Shown piece after piece: positions 42,570-50,549 of a stretch of DNA of 51,857 nt. Made by a program: the position numbers and the translations under genes. Source of the stretch: CAMEGH01 sp964513905. Lineage in GTDB: Bacteria > Patescibacteriota > Saccharimonadia > Saccharimonadales > Saccharimonadaceae. The notes below the pieces were generated by a model that was not told the DNA's origin, made no database searches, and saw only the letters and a program-made list of their open reading frames with translations. The stretch is from contig CAZENS010000003.1 of NCBI GenBank assembly GCA_964513905.1, forward strand, positions 1-51,857, written 5' to 3'. Position 1 is the stretch's first letter. The number at the start of each line of letters is the position of its first letter.

Positions 42570-43637
42570 ATGAAGGTTTTGGGTATCGAGAGTAGCTGCG
42601 ACGAGACAGCCGCTGCCGTCGTTGAGGATGGCGAGCAGCTGTTGAGTAATGTTGTATATTCACAGGTTGATATTCATGCACGCTACGGTGGAGTTGTTCC
42701 AGAGATCGCCGCACGAAACCACCTAGAGGTTATCAACCCAGTCGTAGCACAAGCGCTCTCTGAAGCAAAAGTATCATGGGATTCTATTGACGCAATTGCA
42801 GTCACATACGCCCCGGGACTCTCTGGCTCACTCCTAATTGGGTCTCTTGCCGCAAAAACGCTTGCCTATCTATATCAAAAACCGCTATACGCAATTCACC
42901 ATGTTGAAGCACACGTGTACGCAAATTTTATTACCAAACAAGCCGATTCGCTATCTTTTTCTTTACCAAAAAGCCAACCCAGCTTTCCTTTACTTGCGCT
43001 CATCGTCTCTGGTGGTCATACACAGCTTGTTTTATTTCGTGATCATGGCGACTATACACTGTTAGGTCAAACACGCGATGATGCCGTCGGCGAAGCATTT
43101 GATAAAGTAGCAAAAATCCTCGGCCTCCCCTACCCTGGCGGCCCATCGATCACAGCCGCTGCCGTTCACGGCAACTCGCACAAATACCCGCTACCTAAAG
43201 CAAAGCTATCTTCGTCATACGACTTTTCATTCAGTGGCCTTAAGACAGCCGTTCTGCGGGCTGTTCAGGCAGAAGTAGGCGTAGACTTCACCTACCCTTC
43301 CCACAAGCTTCCTGCGCGCTTAGATGATGTTCTACGCAATGATTTTGCCGCTAGCTTTCAACGTATCGCAATAGAAACACTCGTAGATAAAACCGAGAAA
43401 GCCTATGTCGAGCACTCCCCTGCGTCGGTTGTGATTGCCGGCGGTGTTGCCGCAAACAAGGAGCTACGCCAGCAGCTAACAACTAGACTACCGATCGATA
43501 TCCAGTATGCCCCAATCGAACTTTGCACAGATAACGCGGCGATGATCGCCACGCTCGGCTACTACGAATCTCTTCGCCGTCCGCCCGACCCCGCCCTAGC
43601 TCTCGATATTAAACCAAGCTTAAGTATGGCGTTTTAG
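42570..43637 (+). CDS. tsaD: tRNA threonylcarbamoyladenosine transferase TsaD
   Basis: TsaD attaches threonylcarbamoyl to A37 of ANN-reading tRNAs, with TsaB/TsaE partners not seen here. It starts G-I-E-S-S-C-D-E-T-A-A-A-V-V. Metal-binding His residues are in H-H-V-E-A-H near 110-115. G-G-H-T-Q-L-V near 149 and A-G-G-V-A-A-N-K-E-L near 290 complete the ASKHA fold. 355 residues is typical. TATAAT lies nine bases before the ATG. Divergent from the murE-like gene and followed at 15 bp by the FemAB gene. Confidence 0.95.
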   Translation: MKVLGIESSCDETAAAVVEDGEQLLSNVVYSQVDIHARYGGVVPEIAARNHLEVINPVVAQALSEAKVSWDSIDAIAVTYAPGLSGSLLIGSLAAKTLAYLYQKPLYAIHHVEAHVYANFITKQADSLSFSLPKSQPSFPLLALIVSGGHTQLVLFRDHGDYTLLGQTRDDAVGEAFDKVAKILGLPYPGGPSITAAAVHGNSHKYPLPKAKLSSSYDFSFSGLKTAVLRAVQAEVGVDFTYPSHKLPARLDDVLRNDFAASFQRIAIETLVDKTEKAYVEHSPASVVIAGGVAANKELRQQLTTRLPIDIQYAPIELCTDNAAMIATLGYYESLRRPPDPALALDIKPSLSMAF

Positions 43638-43652
43638 CCAAGGATTTTTCAC

Positions 43653-44600
43653 ATGAAAATACATTTTTTACAATCAACTGCCTGGCAAACCTTTCAAGAA
43701 AGTCTCGGCCGAAAAGTGTTTTTACGAGAAGGCGAAGGTTGGCACTACCGAGCAATTTTAGAGCCAGGAACGCGACTTGCCCCTTCTCGCTTATATTGCC
43801 CGTACGGACCTACCGCAACGGACCTACGGACACTCGGTACCGCAATCGAATCACTGAAGGCACTTGCAAAAAGCCTGGATGTTACCTTTGTTAGAATTCA
43901 GCCACTTGGATTCGATAGGGAAAAATTTTCACATGAAAAATTTGGTCTAAAGAAGATCCAATACAGCCAGCCTTCCGATACGTGGTGTATTGACCTTACA
44001 CAAGAATCTAGCGAAATCGTAGCAAATATGAAGCAAAATAACCGTAGTATTTACCGAAACTACCACAAGAAAGGCTTAAGCTACCGATCCAGTATCGACC
44101 CAGATGAGATCAAACATCTACTTGCCTTGCTTCATAAAACAGCTGAGAAAAACAATATTTCTGTCCACGATGATACCTACCTTACTACACAGGCAAAAGT
44201 TCTCATTCCCAATAATTCAGCTACACTTCACTTTATAGAGTACGAATCGGAGATTATTGCTGCAGCCATGACATACAATTCCGACGATACCTGCTACTAC
44301 GCTCATGCCAGCGCTAGTTATAAACACAATAAATTAGCGCCAAGTACCGCTTTAGTTGCAGAAATTATCCTCCGTGCAAAGGATAATGGGCGCAAAGTTT
44401 GTGATCTTTATGGCATTACCACATCAACCGACCCCACTCACCCATGGGCAGGCTTTACAAAATTTAAAAAATCGTTTGGCGGCCACCTCGTTCACCTATC
44501 CGACACCTACGACCTACCGATGAAATCACGAGCATACACAACCTACAGCCTCGTCAAGCAATCACATAGCCTATCTCGCCGCCTTCGAAAACTGATTTAA
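43653..44600 (+). CDS. FemAB/FemX-type peptidyltransferase
   Basis: The 315-residue product shows the FemX pattern: an N-terminal GNAT-like fold, N-M-K-Q-N-N-R-S-I-Y-R-N-Y near 128-140, and D-L-Y-G-I-T-T-S-T-D near 252-261 followed by F-T-K-F-K-K-S-F-G-G. Members add amino acids to lipid II or tRNA-linked substrates to build peptidoglycan bridges. It lies in an operon after tsaD. A GGATTTTTCAC precedes the ATG, but no strong ribosome site is seen. Confidence 0.85.
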   Translation: MKIHFLQSTAWQTFQESLGRKVFLREGEGWHYRAILEPGTRLAPSRLYCPYGPTATDLRTLGTAIESLKALAKSLDVTFVRIQPLGFDREKFSHEKFGLKKIQYSQPSDTWCIDLTQESSEIVANMKQNNRSIYRNYHKKGLSYRSSIDPDEIKHLLALLHKTAEKNNISVHDDTYLTTQAKVLIPNNSATLHFIEYESEIIAAAMTYNSDDTCYYAHASASYKHNKLAPSTALVAEIILRAKDNGRKVCDLYGITTSTDPTHPWAGFTKFKKSFGGHLVHLSDTYDLPMKSRAYTTYSLVKQSHSLSRRLRKLI

Positions 44601-44660
44601 GTTTATTGATGACAGATTAAATGGTATACTAATCATAAATAATCTAGTTATATGGACTAG

Positions 44661-44674
44661 TTTTCACGTGAAAA
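44661..44674. repeat. 14-bp perfect palindrome in the valS leader
   Basis: TTTTCACGTGAAAA reads the same on both strands. It lies after a CTAGT...ACTAG hairpin and before the valS ribosome site. A protein-binding role is possible. Confidence 0.6.
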
Positions 44675-44693
44675 ATTAACCAAAAGGCGTATC

Positions 44694-47252
44694 ATGACAC
44701 AACTTGCAAAATCTTACATACCCGGCAATTACGAAAAAAACATCTACTCGATGTGGGAAAAGGGCGAGGCCTTTGAGCCAAAGGGAGTGGGGGAGCCATT
44801 TAGTATTGTAATGCCGCCACCAAATGCTAACGGCAATCTTCATATGGGGCATGCACTTATCGTCAACTATCAAGACATGCTCGTGCGTTTCCATAGAATG
44901 CACGGCAAAGACGCAATTTATCTACCTGGAGCAGACCATGCTGGCTTTGAGACATGGGTTGTTTATGAACGAACCTTATCAGAGAAGGGGAAGAACCGTT
45001 TCGACTTTTCACGTGAACAATTGTACAGTCAGGTGTGGAATTTTGTAGATGAGCAACGCGGAAACATGGAGCAACAGCTTCGAGCACTTGGTGCCGGTGC
45101 CAGCTGGAAAAACCTTACCTTTACCCTTGATAAAAAAGTAGTTTCAACAGTTCACGAAACATTTAAACAGCTTTGGGAGGATGGCCTCGTCTACCGAGGA
45201 GAACGAATTGTAAACTACAGTACAAAATATCAGACAAGTTATTCAGATATCGAGGTAAACTACAAAAACGAAAAAGGCACCTTGTGGAGCATTGCGTATC
45301 CGCTTTTGGATAGAGTAGGGGAGATTGTCATTGCAACCACTCGCCCCGAAACCATGCTTGGCGACGTTGCAGTTGCGGTTCACCCAGAAGACAAGCGATA
45401 TAAAGATCTAATCGGAACAAAAGTACAACTTCCGCTGGTGGATAGAGAAATCCCAATTATTGCTGATGACTATGTTGACCCAGAGTTTGGTACCGGTGCA
45501 GTAAAAATTACTCCAGCACATGATCCAAACGACTTTGAAGTAGGAAATCGACACAACCTTGAACGTCTGCAGGTTATTAACTTTGATGGAAAAATGACAA
45601 ATGTGCCATCAAACTACGAGGGACTGAGTGTTGAGGATGCTCGTAAAAAAGTACTTGCTGCACTTCAGGCGCTTGAGCTTCGCAGGGGTGAAAAAGAAAT
45701 TGAGCATACGGTTGGATACGACTATAAGAGCGGACTCCCAATTCAGCCACTCATTAAAGATCAGTGGTTTATTAAAGTAAAACCCCTTGCAAAACGTGCA
45801 ATAGAGGTGTTAAAAAAAGGTGAGATTCGCTTTACTCCAGAAAATAAACGCGACGTTCTAATTGAATATTTAAAAAATCTACGAGATTGGAATATTAGTC
45901 GCCAAATTCCATGGGGAATTCCAATTCCGGCGTTTGTTAATGAAGCTGATTCAGAGGATTGGATATTTGATACTCGTGTAGATGAAAAAACCATCAAAAA
46001 AGATGGTAAGACGTATTTACGCGAAGAGGATACTTTCGATACATGGTTTAGTAGCGGCCAGTGGCCTTTTATTACCACAGATGCGCTCGAAGAGGGGAGC
46101 GAGCTAAGCAAGTACTATCCAACCAACCTTATGGGTACGGGTGCAGATATATTATTCCAGTGGATCTCTCGAATGATTATGCTTGGTCTGTACCGAACAG
46201 ATAGGATTCCATTCAAGGATGTCTACTTCAACGGCCTTGTGCTTGATGAGCAGGGCCAAAAAATGAGTAAAAGCAAGGGTAATGTTGTAAACCCGATGGA
46301 AATTATCGAAAAGTATGGCTCTGATGCACTCCGACTAGGTATTGTTGCTAGTCGCTCAGCCGCTCAGAATCAAGCTCTATCAATTAGCAAGATTATTGCG
46401 GGAAGAAACTTTTGCAATAAACTATGGAATATTTCACGGTTTATATCAGACAAACTCGGTACGGCGTTCGTACCAACAAACACGTCTCAGGCAGCAAATC
46501 TAGCAGATCACTGGATTATTAATCAGCTGAATACTGCGAGTCAAACTATTGAAGAACACATGGCCGCCTACAGATTCGCAGAGGCCACTGAAACACTCTA
46601 TCACACCATTTGGGATGATGTTGCAGATTGGTATATTGAGGCCAGCAAAGTACAAAGTAATCCGAATCTTCTTGCGTGGGTGCTTGAAACGTCACTTCGC
46701 CTGAGTCATCCGTTTGCTCCGTTTGTTACAGAAACAATCTGGCAAACACTACCGTGGACTGACTCGCTCCTCGCGGCAGAAGATTGGCCGCTTAAACTAC
46801 AGTCGGACGACATCTCGTCTGGTCAATTTACACGTATTCAAGATCTAGTAAGCGAAGCCCGATACGTTACAAGCGAGCTACCTGGCAACAAGCGATATGC
46901 ACTTCTTTTCCAAAACGATTCTCTTATCGAGGAAAATGCACCACTCATAAAGCACCTGGCAAAGCTCAGCGATATTGCTGAAGTCGATCAACCTCGCGGT
47001 CTTCGACTAGCGGCAAGCAATAGGGAAGCCTGGCTGGATATTGATGAAGATACGCTTTATGAGCACCAATCAAATCTTGAAGTGCGACTTGCGGAAACAA
47101 GGGTGCACCACAAAAAGCTCGAAGGTCGCCTTCAAAACAAAAACTATATCAAAAAAGCCCCTGCCCATCTTGTAGAAGAAACTAAGCAAGAGCTTGAAGA
47201 TACTGCCAAGCTAATCGAACGGCTCGTGCGAGAACTGAGCGTCTTATCGTAG
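44694..47252 (+). CDS. valS: Valyl-tRNA synthetase
   Basis: ValRS charges tRNA-Val and edits mischarged threonine. The class I HIGH motif appears as H-M-G-H in N-G-N-L-H-M-G-H-A-L near 45-54. The KMSKS motif is K-M-S-K-S-K-G-N near 523. The editing (CP1) domain fills residues 200-350, with T-T-R-P-E-T-M near 215. The C-terminus carries a coiled coil (R-L-A-E-T-R-V-H-H-K-K-L-E-G-R-L). Length 852. AAGGCG precedes the ATG. Leader hairpins upstream hold a 14-bp palindrome. Confidence 0.97.
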   Translation: MTQLAKSYIPGNYEKNIYSMWEKGEAFEPKGVGEPFSIVMPPPNANGNLHMGHALIVNYQDMLVRFHRMHGKDAIYLPGADHAGFETWVVYERTLSEKGKNRFDFSREQLYSQVWNFVDEQRGNMEQQLRALGAGASWKNLTFTLDKKVVSTVHETFKQLWEDGLVYRGERIVNYSTKYQTSYSDIEVNYKNEKGTLWSIAYPLLDRVGEIVIATTRPETMLGDVAVAVHPEDKRYKDLIGTKVQLPLVDREIPIIADDYVDPEFGTGAVKITPAHDPNDFEVGNRHNLERLQVINFDGKMTNVPSNYEGLSVEDARKKVLAALQALELRRGEKEIEHTVGYDYKSGLPIQPLIKDQWFIKVKPLAKRAIEVLKKGEIRFTPENKRDVLIEYLKNLRDWNISRQIPWGIPIPAFVNEADSEDWIFDTRVDEKTIKKDGKTYLREEDTFDTWFSSGQWPFITTDALEEGSELSKYYPTNLMGTGADILFQWISRMIMLGLYRTDRIPFKDVYFNGLVLDEQGQKMSKSKGNVVNPMEIIEKYGSDALRLGIVASRSAAQNQALSISKIIAGRNFCNKLWNISRFISDKLGTAFVPTNTSQAANLADHWIINQLNTASQTIEEHMAAYRFAEATETLYHTIWDDVADWYIEASKVQSNPNLLAWVLETSLRLSHPFAPFVTETIWQTLPWTDSLLAAEDWPLKLQSDDISSGQFTRIQDLVSEARYVTSELPGNKRYALLFQNDSLIEENAPLIKHLAKLSDIAEVDQPRGLRLAASNREAWLDIDEDTLYEHQSNLEVRLAETRVHHKKLEGRLQNKNYIKKAPAHLVEETKQELEDTAKLIERLVRELSVLS

Positions 47253-47256
47253 CTAG

Positions 47257-47565
47257 CTATGCTGGCTGATAAAAATACGCTTGACCGCTTTTTCTAAATT
47301 TACCAGAGGTCTTCTTTTGATTTCGATTCTTCATCTGATCACGCGGGTCGGGTGTAGCAATACGCGCCTGTCGCTTGCTAACCTTTGTATGCTCACCGTG
47401 AACGTGCAGTTCAGGGAAAAGACCCTTGCCTTCAGCATCTGTACGAGCCTCTATAGATAAGGCTGCGATTGAAGCCCTGTCAATTTGCGAATCATGTATC
47501 AGCACACCCATGGTTGTGCTTAATGCAATCGACGCCATAATCATTCGTATTCCAGTTTCTGTCAT
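47257..47565 (-). CDS. Unknown 102-residue protein sharing its promoter with 22143-22295
   Basis: The product has a hydrophobic N-terminal part (M-I-M-A-S-I-A-L-S-T-T-M-G-V near 8-21), then a polar region and a strongly basic tail (K-R-Q-A-R...M-K-N-R-N-Q-K-K). A signal-like start is possible. A near-copy of its promoter and leader controls the small gene at 22143, so the two are probably co-regulated. It converges with valS, with four bases between them. Confidence 0.6.
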   Translation of the reverse strand: MTETGIRMIMASIALSTTMGVLIHDSQIDRASIAALSIEARTDAEGKGLFPELHVHGEHTKVSKRQARIATPDPRDQMKNRNQKKTSGKFRKSGQAYFYQPA

Positions 47566-47600
47566 TCTTCTTTGTTTGTTTTTGGTTAGTGATTATGTAC

Positions 47601-47629
47601 ATATTAGCATAAGCTTTACATTTTGTCAA
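47601..47629 (-). promoter_or_regulatory. Promoter P2, twin of the one at 22331
   Basis: TTGACA (47624-47629), 17 bases, TAATAT (47601-47606) on the minus strand. AAAGCTTATGCTAATAT is shared (one base differs) with P1. Confidence 0.78.
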
Positions 47630-47635
47630 TATTCT

Positions 47636-48088
47636 TTATTTATGGTGATAGGGGCCACCCCTGGCAATCTCTTGCGCTCGGTACAATTGTTCAATCAAAA
47701 TTAATCGTACCAACATATGCGGAAACACCATGCCTGACAGAGAAATAACGCTATCTGCCCGCTGGATAACACTATCATCCACGCCGTAGGCTCCGCCAAT
47801 AATAATCGTGATTGGCTTTTGGGCGCTTATACGCTCAAGATATTGAGAAAATTCAACTGAAGACGTGCTTTTACCTTTTTCATCCAATAAAATAACATAT
47901 TCGCTTGATTTGATGTGTCGCAATATATCTTTAGATTCGTTTTCGCGCGCCTCTACGCCATTCTTTTCTGAGTATGGTAAAAGTATCCACTGAACATCAA
48001 AAGGGGAGCGTAGCCGCTTCTGGTAGCGCTCTAGGCCATCCTTTATCCATGCGTCGTGCTTTTTTCCTATGGCTATTATTCGAATCAT
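47636..48088 (-). CDS. rlmH: 23S rRNA (pseudouridine 1915-N3)-methyltransferase
   Basis: RlmH methylates pseudouridine 1915 in helix 69. It begins M-I-R-I-I-A-I-G-K-K and has I-I-I-G-G-A-Y-G-V near 95-103 (SAM site) and F-P-H-M-L-V-R-L-I-L-I-E-Q-L-Y-R-A near 121-137, the SPOUT knot. Ends R-G-G-P-Y-H-H-K. Its ATG overlaps the HIT stop as ATGA. Confidence 0.95.
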   Translation of the reverse strand: MIRIIAIGKKHDAWIKDGLERYQKRLRSPFDVQWILLPYSEKNGVEARENESKDILRHIKSSEYVILLDEKGKSTSSVEFSQYLERISAQKPITIIIGGAYGVDDSVIQRADSVISLSGMVFPHMLVRLILIEQLYRAQEIARGGPYHHK

Positions 48089-48480
48089 AGTAGGAGTAAT
48101 GTTTGTGCTGTCTTAGCTAACGCATCGGAACTTGGGGCGGATGCGCTATTTGGCGTTCCGTTATACTCCGAGACGTTATTAAACGGAATCAGATGAACAT
48201 GTGCGTGCGGAACATCCACACCCACCACCTGTACACCTACATATGACACCTGTAGCGTTTCACGAAGGTGGCGAGCGATTTTACGAGCAGTTAACATCAG
48301 CGCAGCATAGTCTTCATCAGCCAGATCCCATACAAATTCTACCGGCTTTTTAGGAATAACCAGAGTGTGTCCGTGTGTAATCGGATTAATATCTAAAAAA
48401 GCGTAAACTTTATCATCTTCATATATTTTATGCGATGGAATTTCTCCATCTATAATTTTAGAAAAAATCGTCTTTGTCAT
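48085..48480 (-). CDS. HIT-family hydrolase (HinT-like)
   Basis: HIT proteins hydrolyse nucleoside phosphoramidates. The histidine triad is V-P-H-A-H-V-H-L near 89-96. F-S-K-I-I-D-G-E-I-P-S at 6-16 is the family's N-terminal pattern. TATACT lies seven bases before the ATG (leaderless). Coupled to rlmH. Confidence 0.92.
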   Translation of the reverse strand: MTKTIFSKIIDGEIPSHKIYEDDKVYAFLDINPITHGHTLVIPKKPVEFVWDLADEDYAALMLTARKIARHLRETLQVSYVGVQVVGVDVPHAHVHLIPFNNVSEYNGTPNSASAPSSDALAKTAQTLLLL

Positions 48481-48589
48481 ATAAGCCAGTATAGCAATAT
48501 CTACTTACACTGTGCGACATTACCACACTCTATACATTGACTTTTTTATAATTATGTGGTTACTTAATCGTACATAGGTTACTGTAGTC

Positions 48590-48837
48590 AATGAAAGTTG
48601 CTATCTTCTCATTCTCGCTAGAATGCACGGATACGAGCTTTCATTACCAAATGAAGGCTCCGTAGTTTAAAAGAGCTATTGCCCTACGAGTCTTTGCGAC
48701 GAGAACTAGAGCTACATGCCTTTAGATCTTTCGCAAAGGCTGGTAGCGCGCCAAAAAGCTACCAGTTCTTTGTTCAGAAAAATCCACGAATTTGGTATCT
48801 CAACCCAGGTTTAGCGGGAGTTTCAACACCCGCCTAA
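48590..48837 (+). ncRNA. Multi-stem structured leader RNA of unit G
   Basis: Successive stems are visible: AATGAAAG (48590-48597)/CTTTCATT (48638-48645), enclosing CATTCT-CGCT-AGAATG; CTCCGTAG/CTACGAG (48658-48690, one bulge); CTTTGCGA (48692-48699)/TCGCAAAG (48731-48738); CTGGTAGC (48740-48747)/GCTACCAG (48758-48765), followed by TTCTTTG; and GCGGG/CCCGC (48814-48833). This is a dense chain of perfect or near-perfect helices over 250 bases. I see no match to tmRNA, RNase P, SRP or T-box. The promoter is not obvious: TTGACT (48537) has only a poor -10. Confidence 0.55.
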
Positions 48838-48866
48838 GCTTAAGCCGATCGAAGAAGGGGAGCGTA

Positions 48867-49556
48867 ATGAATAAATCACGGAACAACAATCGTCAGCCTG
48901 AAGATGAGCTTCTTGTTGAGTTTAAGTCGCTCATCCCGAAGATTACAGCGCTTGGCAGCCATCTTTATATCGGCAAAAGTCGAGTCAGGTGGCACGGAGT
49001 TATCTCTGTTCATTTCACTCCGGAAGGCCTTATCAGGCTGAAGGAAGAAATTCGTCTTGAAGAACAGCTAAACCTCGCCAAACAACGCGAGGTCCAACCC
49101 GTAAAAGACCAGAGAAGCAGGGAGGCCAAAGCCGCTGAAATGGGACTGCCTCAGCATGTTGAAATTCGTCGGAACACCAAGGATTCGACCGACTGCAGCA
49201 ATGGCTGGGTGATTCAGCCTAATGGCGTGGATCGTCGAGAAGATCGAATCCATAACAAGACTTCTCGTAAAGCTGCACGCGCCGGAGAGGGTAATCTTTT
49301 CTGGCGACAGATTCTACCGGGTGAACTGGTTCTTGAATGGAGTAAGGCTAACGCGACTGCTCCTCACAAATTCAAGATACTCCATCGGCCAGAAAAGCTA
49401 ACCGAGGCGCAAATCAATCGTGTTCTTGAAATCCAAGGGCAGATCGAAACCGACTGGATTGAGCGGCATGGCCAACCCATCTGGTACGGATGGGGCCTTG
49501 GTGAGCCAAACAGCCATCATCTTGGAGACAACTCTGTTGACAGAAAGGAGCCCTGA
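48867..49556 (+). CDS. Unknown protein in structured unit G
   Basis: The 229-residue protein begins M-N-K-S-R-N-N-N-R-Q and is basic in the first half (R-E-V-Q-P-V-K-D-Q-R-S-R-E-A-K). It contains I-Y-G-like aromatic stretches near the end (W-Y-G-W-G-L-G). No cysteine cluster, membrane helix or known domain; not a reverse transcriptase or homing nuclease that I can recognise. GAAGGGGAG precedes the ATG at 48867. Earlier in-frame codons lie in the leader stems. It is flanked by structured RNA on both sides. Codon use is between host and the GC-rich units. An RNA-binding or RNA-linked function is inference only. Confidence 0.6.
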   Translation: MNKSRNNNRQPEDELLVEFKSLIPKITALGSHLYIGKSRVRWHGVISVHFTPEGLIRLKEEIRLEEQLNLAKQREVQPVKDQRSREAKAAEMGLPQHVEIRRNTKDSTDCSNGWVIQPNGVDRREDRIHNKTSRKAARAGEGNLFWRQILPGELVLEWSKANATAPHKFKILHRPEKLTEAQINRVLEIQGQIETDWIERHGQPIWYGWGLGEPNSHHLGDNSVDRKEP

Positions 49557-49582
49557 GCAGCTAACTGATAAACTACGAAGGT

Positions 49583-49790
49583 GAAGTCGTCCGACTTCAT
49601 AGTCATGCATTCAGTTCAGTGTGAGTTTTATATAGAACTCCGCTCAACTAGAATACACTGACCAGCGGCCCTCTCGAGCTGAATCTTTGCCACACCGACA
49701 AAGAGATTCGAGAATCACACCCTAACCAATACTTAGAAACTGCGGTAAACCCACAGAAGAAAAGATTGGTTGGGGTGTTTTCTACTTTTT
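49583..49790 (+). ncRNA. Structured 3' region and terminator of unit G
   Basis: GAAGTC/GACTTC (49583-49598); TCAGTGT (49616-49622)/ACACTGA (49655-49661), enclosing GAGTT/AACTC; GAATC-TTTG/CAAAG-A-GATTC (49681-49709), inside TCTCGA/TCGAGA; and a 14-bp stem ACACCCTAACCAAT (49717-49730)/ATTGGTTGGGGTGT (49765-49778), followed by TTTCTACTTTTT. The last stem looks like a terminator with a 34-base loop. Confidence 0.6.
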
Positions 49791-49800
49791 ACATAAAATA

Positions 49801-49827
49801 AACCTCGCGTTGTGTATGGCGAGGTTA
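49801..49827 (-). terminator. Terminator of tRNA-Ser(TGA)
   Basis: AACCTCGC (49801-49808) pairs with GCGAGGTT (49819-49826). On the minus strand TATTTTATG follows. Confidence 0.7.
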
Positions 49828-49841
49828 ATTATACGATCATA

Positions 49842-49931
49842 TGGCGGAGAGAGAGGGATTCGAACCCTCGGTACGTTTTACCGCACGCCGGTTTTCAAGA
49901 CCGGTACCTTCAACCACTCGGTCATCTCTCC
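49842..49931 (-). tRNA. tRNA-Ser(TGA)
   Basis: A class II tRNA with anticodon stem CCGGT/ACCGG and loop CTTGAAA (anticodon TGA), a long variable arm and encoded CCA. Reads UCA and other UCN codons. Confidence 0.93.
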
Positions 49932-49957
49932 AATAATCTTTGACCACTATACCACAT

Positions 49958-50443
49958 TTATTTTTTATCTGCCAACGGCTGATACGCCAGAGCAATATAC
50001 CCATCAACAGAATAGCCAGCACCACTTACGCAATTAATGGCCGCTGACATCGTTGCACCTGTCGTGATTATGTCATCTAGGATAAANNNNNNNNNNNNNN
50101 NNNNNNNNNNNNNNNNNNNNNNNNNNNNNNNNNNNNNNNNNNNNNNNNNNNNNNNNNNNNNNNNNNNNNNNNNNNNNNNNNNNNNNCGAATGTGATTAAA
50201 TTTCATATTATCAATCACATCCTTCACAGCTCCATCACGCTTTGCGAGAATAATTTGCCGACGATTCAGAGCACCACACAAAGGATTCCTACAGTTACTT
50301 GCTGTAAATTTATTGCAAAGAACGCACGTTAGTGGAGGTGTAAATTGTATGTTATTTTTACAACATATACATATCTCGCGACCTATTTTTCCACACAAAA
50401 TACAGTAGTGCGGGGCGATATATGAAAGTGTTGAATCAATCAT
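49958..50443 (-). CDS. comF: ComF-like phosphoribosyltransferase, interrupted by a gap
   Basis: ComF/GntX-type protein linked to DNA uptake in other bacteria. The N-terminal zinc ribbon shows C-I-L-C near 14 and C-I-C-C, C-V-L-C, C-G near 27-58. The C-terminus has the PRPP loop F-I-L-D-D-I-I-T-T-G-A-T. The 100-N run at 50087-50186 removes the middle. Family length of 200-230 residues suggests more than 34 codons are missing. Divergent from hsp20. Confidence 0.85.
   Translation of the reverse strand: MIDSTLSYIAPHYCILCGKIGREICICCKNNIQFTPPLTCVLCNKFTASNCRNPLCGALNRRQIILAKRDGAVKDVIDNMKFNHIXXXXXXXXXXXXXXXXXXXXXXXXXXXXXXXXXXFILDDIITTGATMSAAINCVSGAGYSVDGYIALAYQPLADKK
50087..50186. other. Scaffold gap (100 N) inside comF
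   Basis: The flanks do not overlap each other. The missing stretch is probably longer than 100 bp, by comparison with family length. Confidence 0.7.
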
Positions 50444-50474
50444 TGTATTATTTACATTTTGACTGGTTATGCTA

Positions 50475-50502
50475 TTGATTATACAATGCTCTTTGTTATA
50501 CT
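50475..50502 (+). promoter_or_regulatory. Promoter of the hsp20 gene
   Basis: TTGATT (50475-50480), 16 bases, TATACT (50497-50502). There is no CIRCE element. Confidence 0.6.
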
Positions 50503-50549
50503 AAAAGAGACTATTTGTTGAGAAGACCTTATAGGAAGTGGAGGAAAAA

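Noticed and set aside
44600..44694. T-box leader upstream of valS
   Set aside because: No T-box consensus (TGGNACCGCG-like) is present, and the leader is too short.
48590..49790. tmRNA, RNase P RNA or a group I/II intron at the unit G locus
   Set aside because: No tag-peptide reading frame ending in Ala-Ala, no conserved RNase P core, and no reverse transcriptase or intron P/Q/R/S elements were seen.
49810..50037. A protein on the plus strand with G-E-R-G-I-R-T-L-G-T
   Set aside because: It is the reverse reading of tRNA-Ser(TGA), a common spurious translation.
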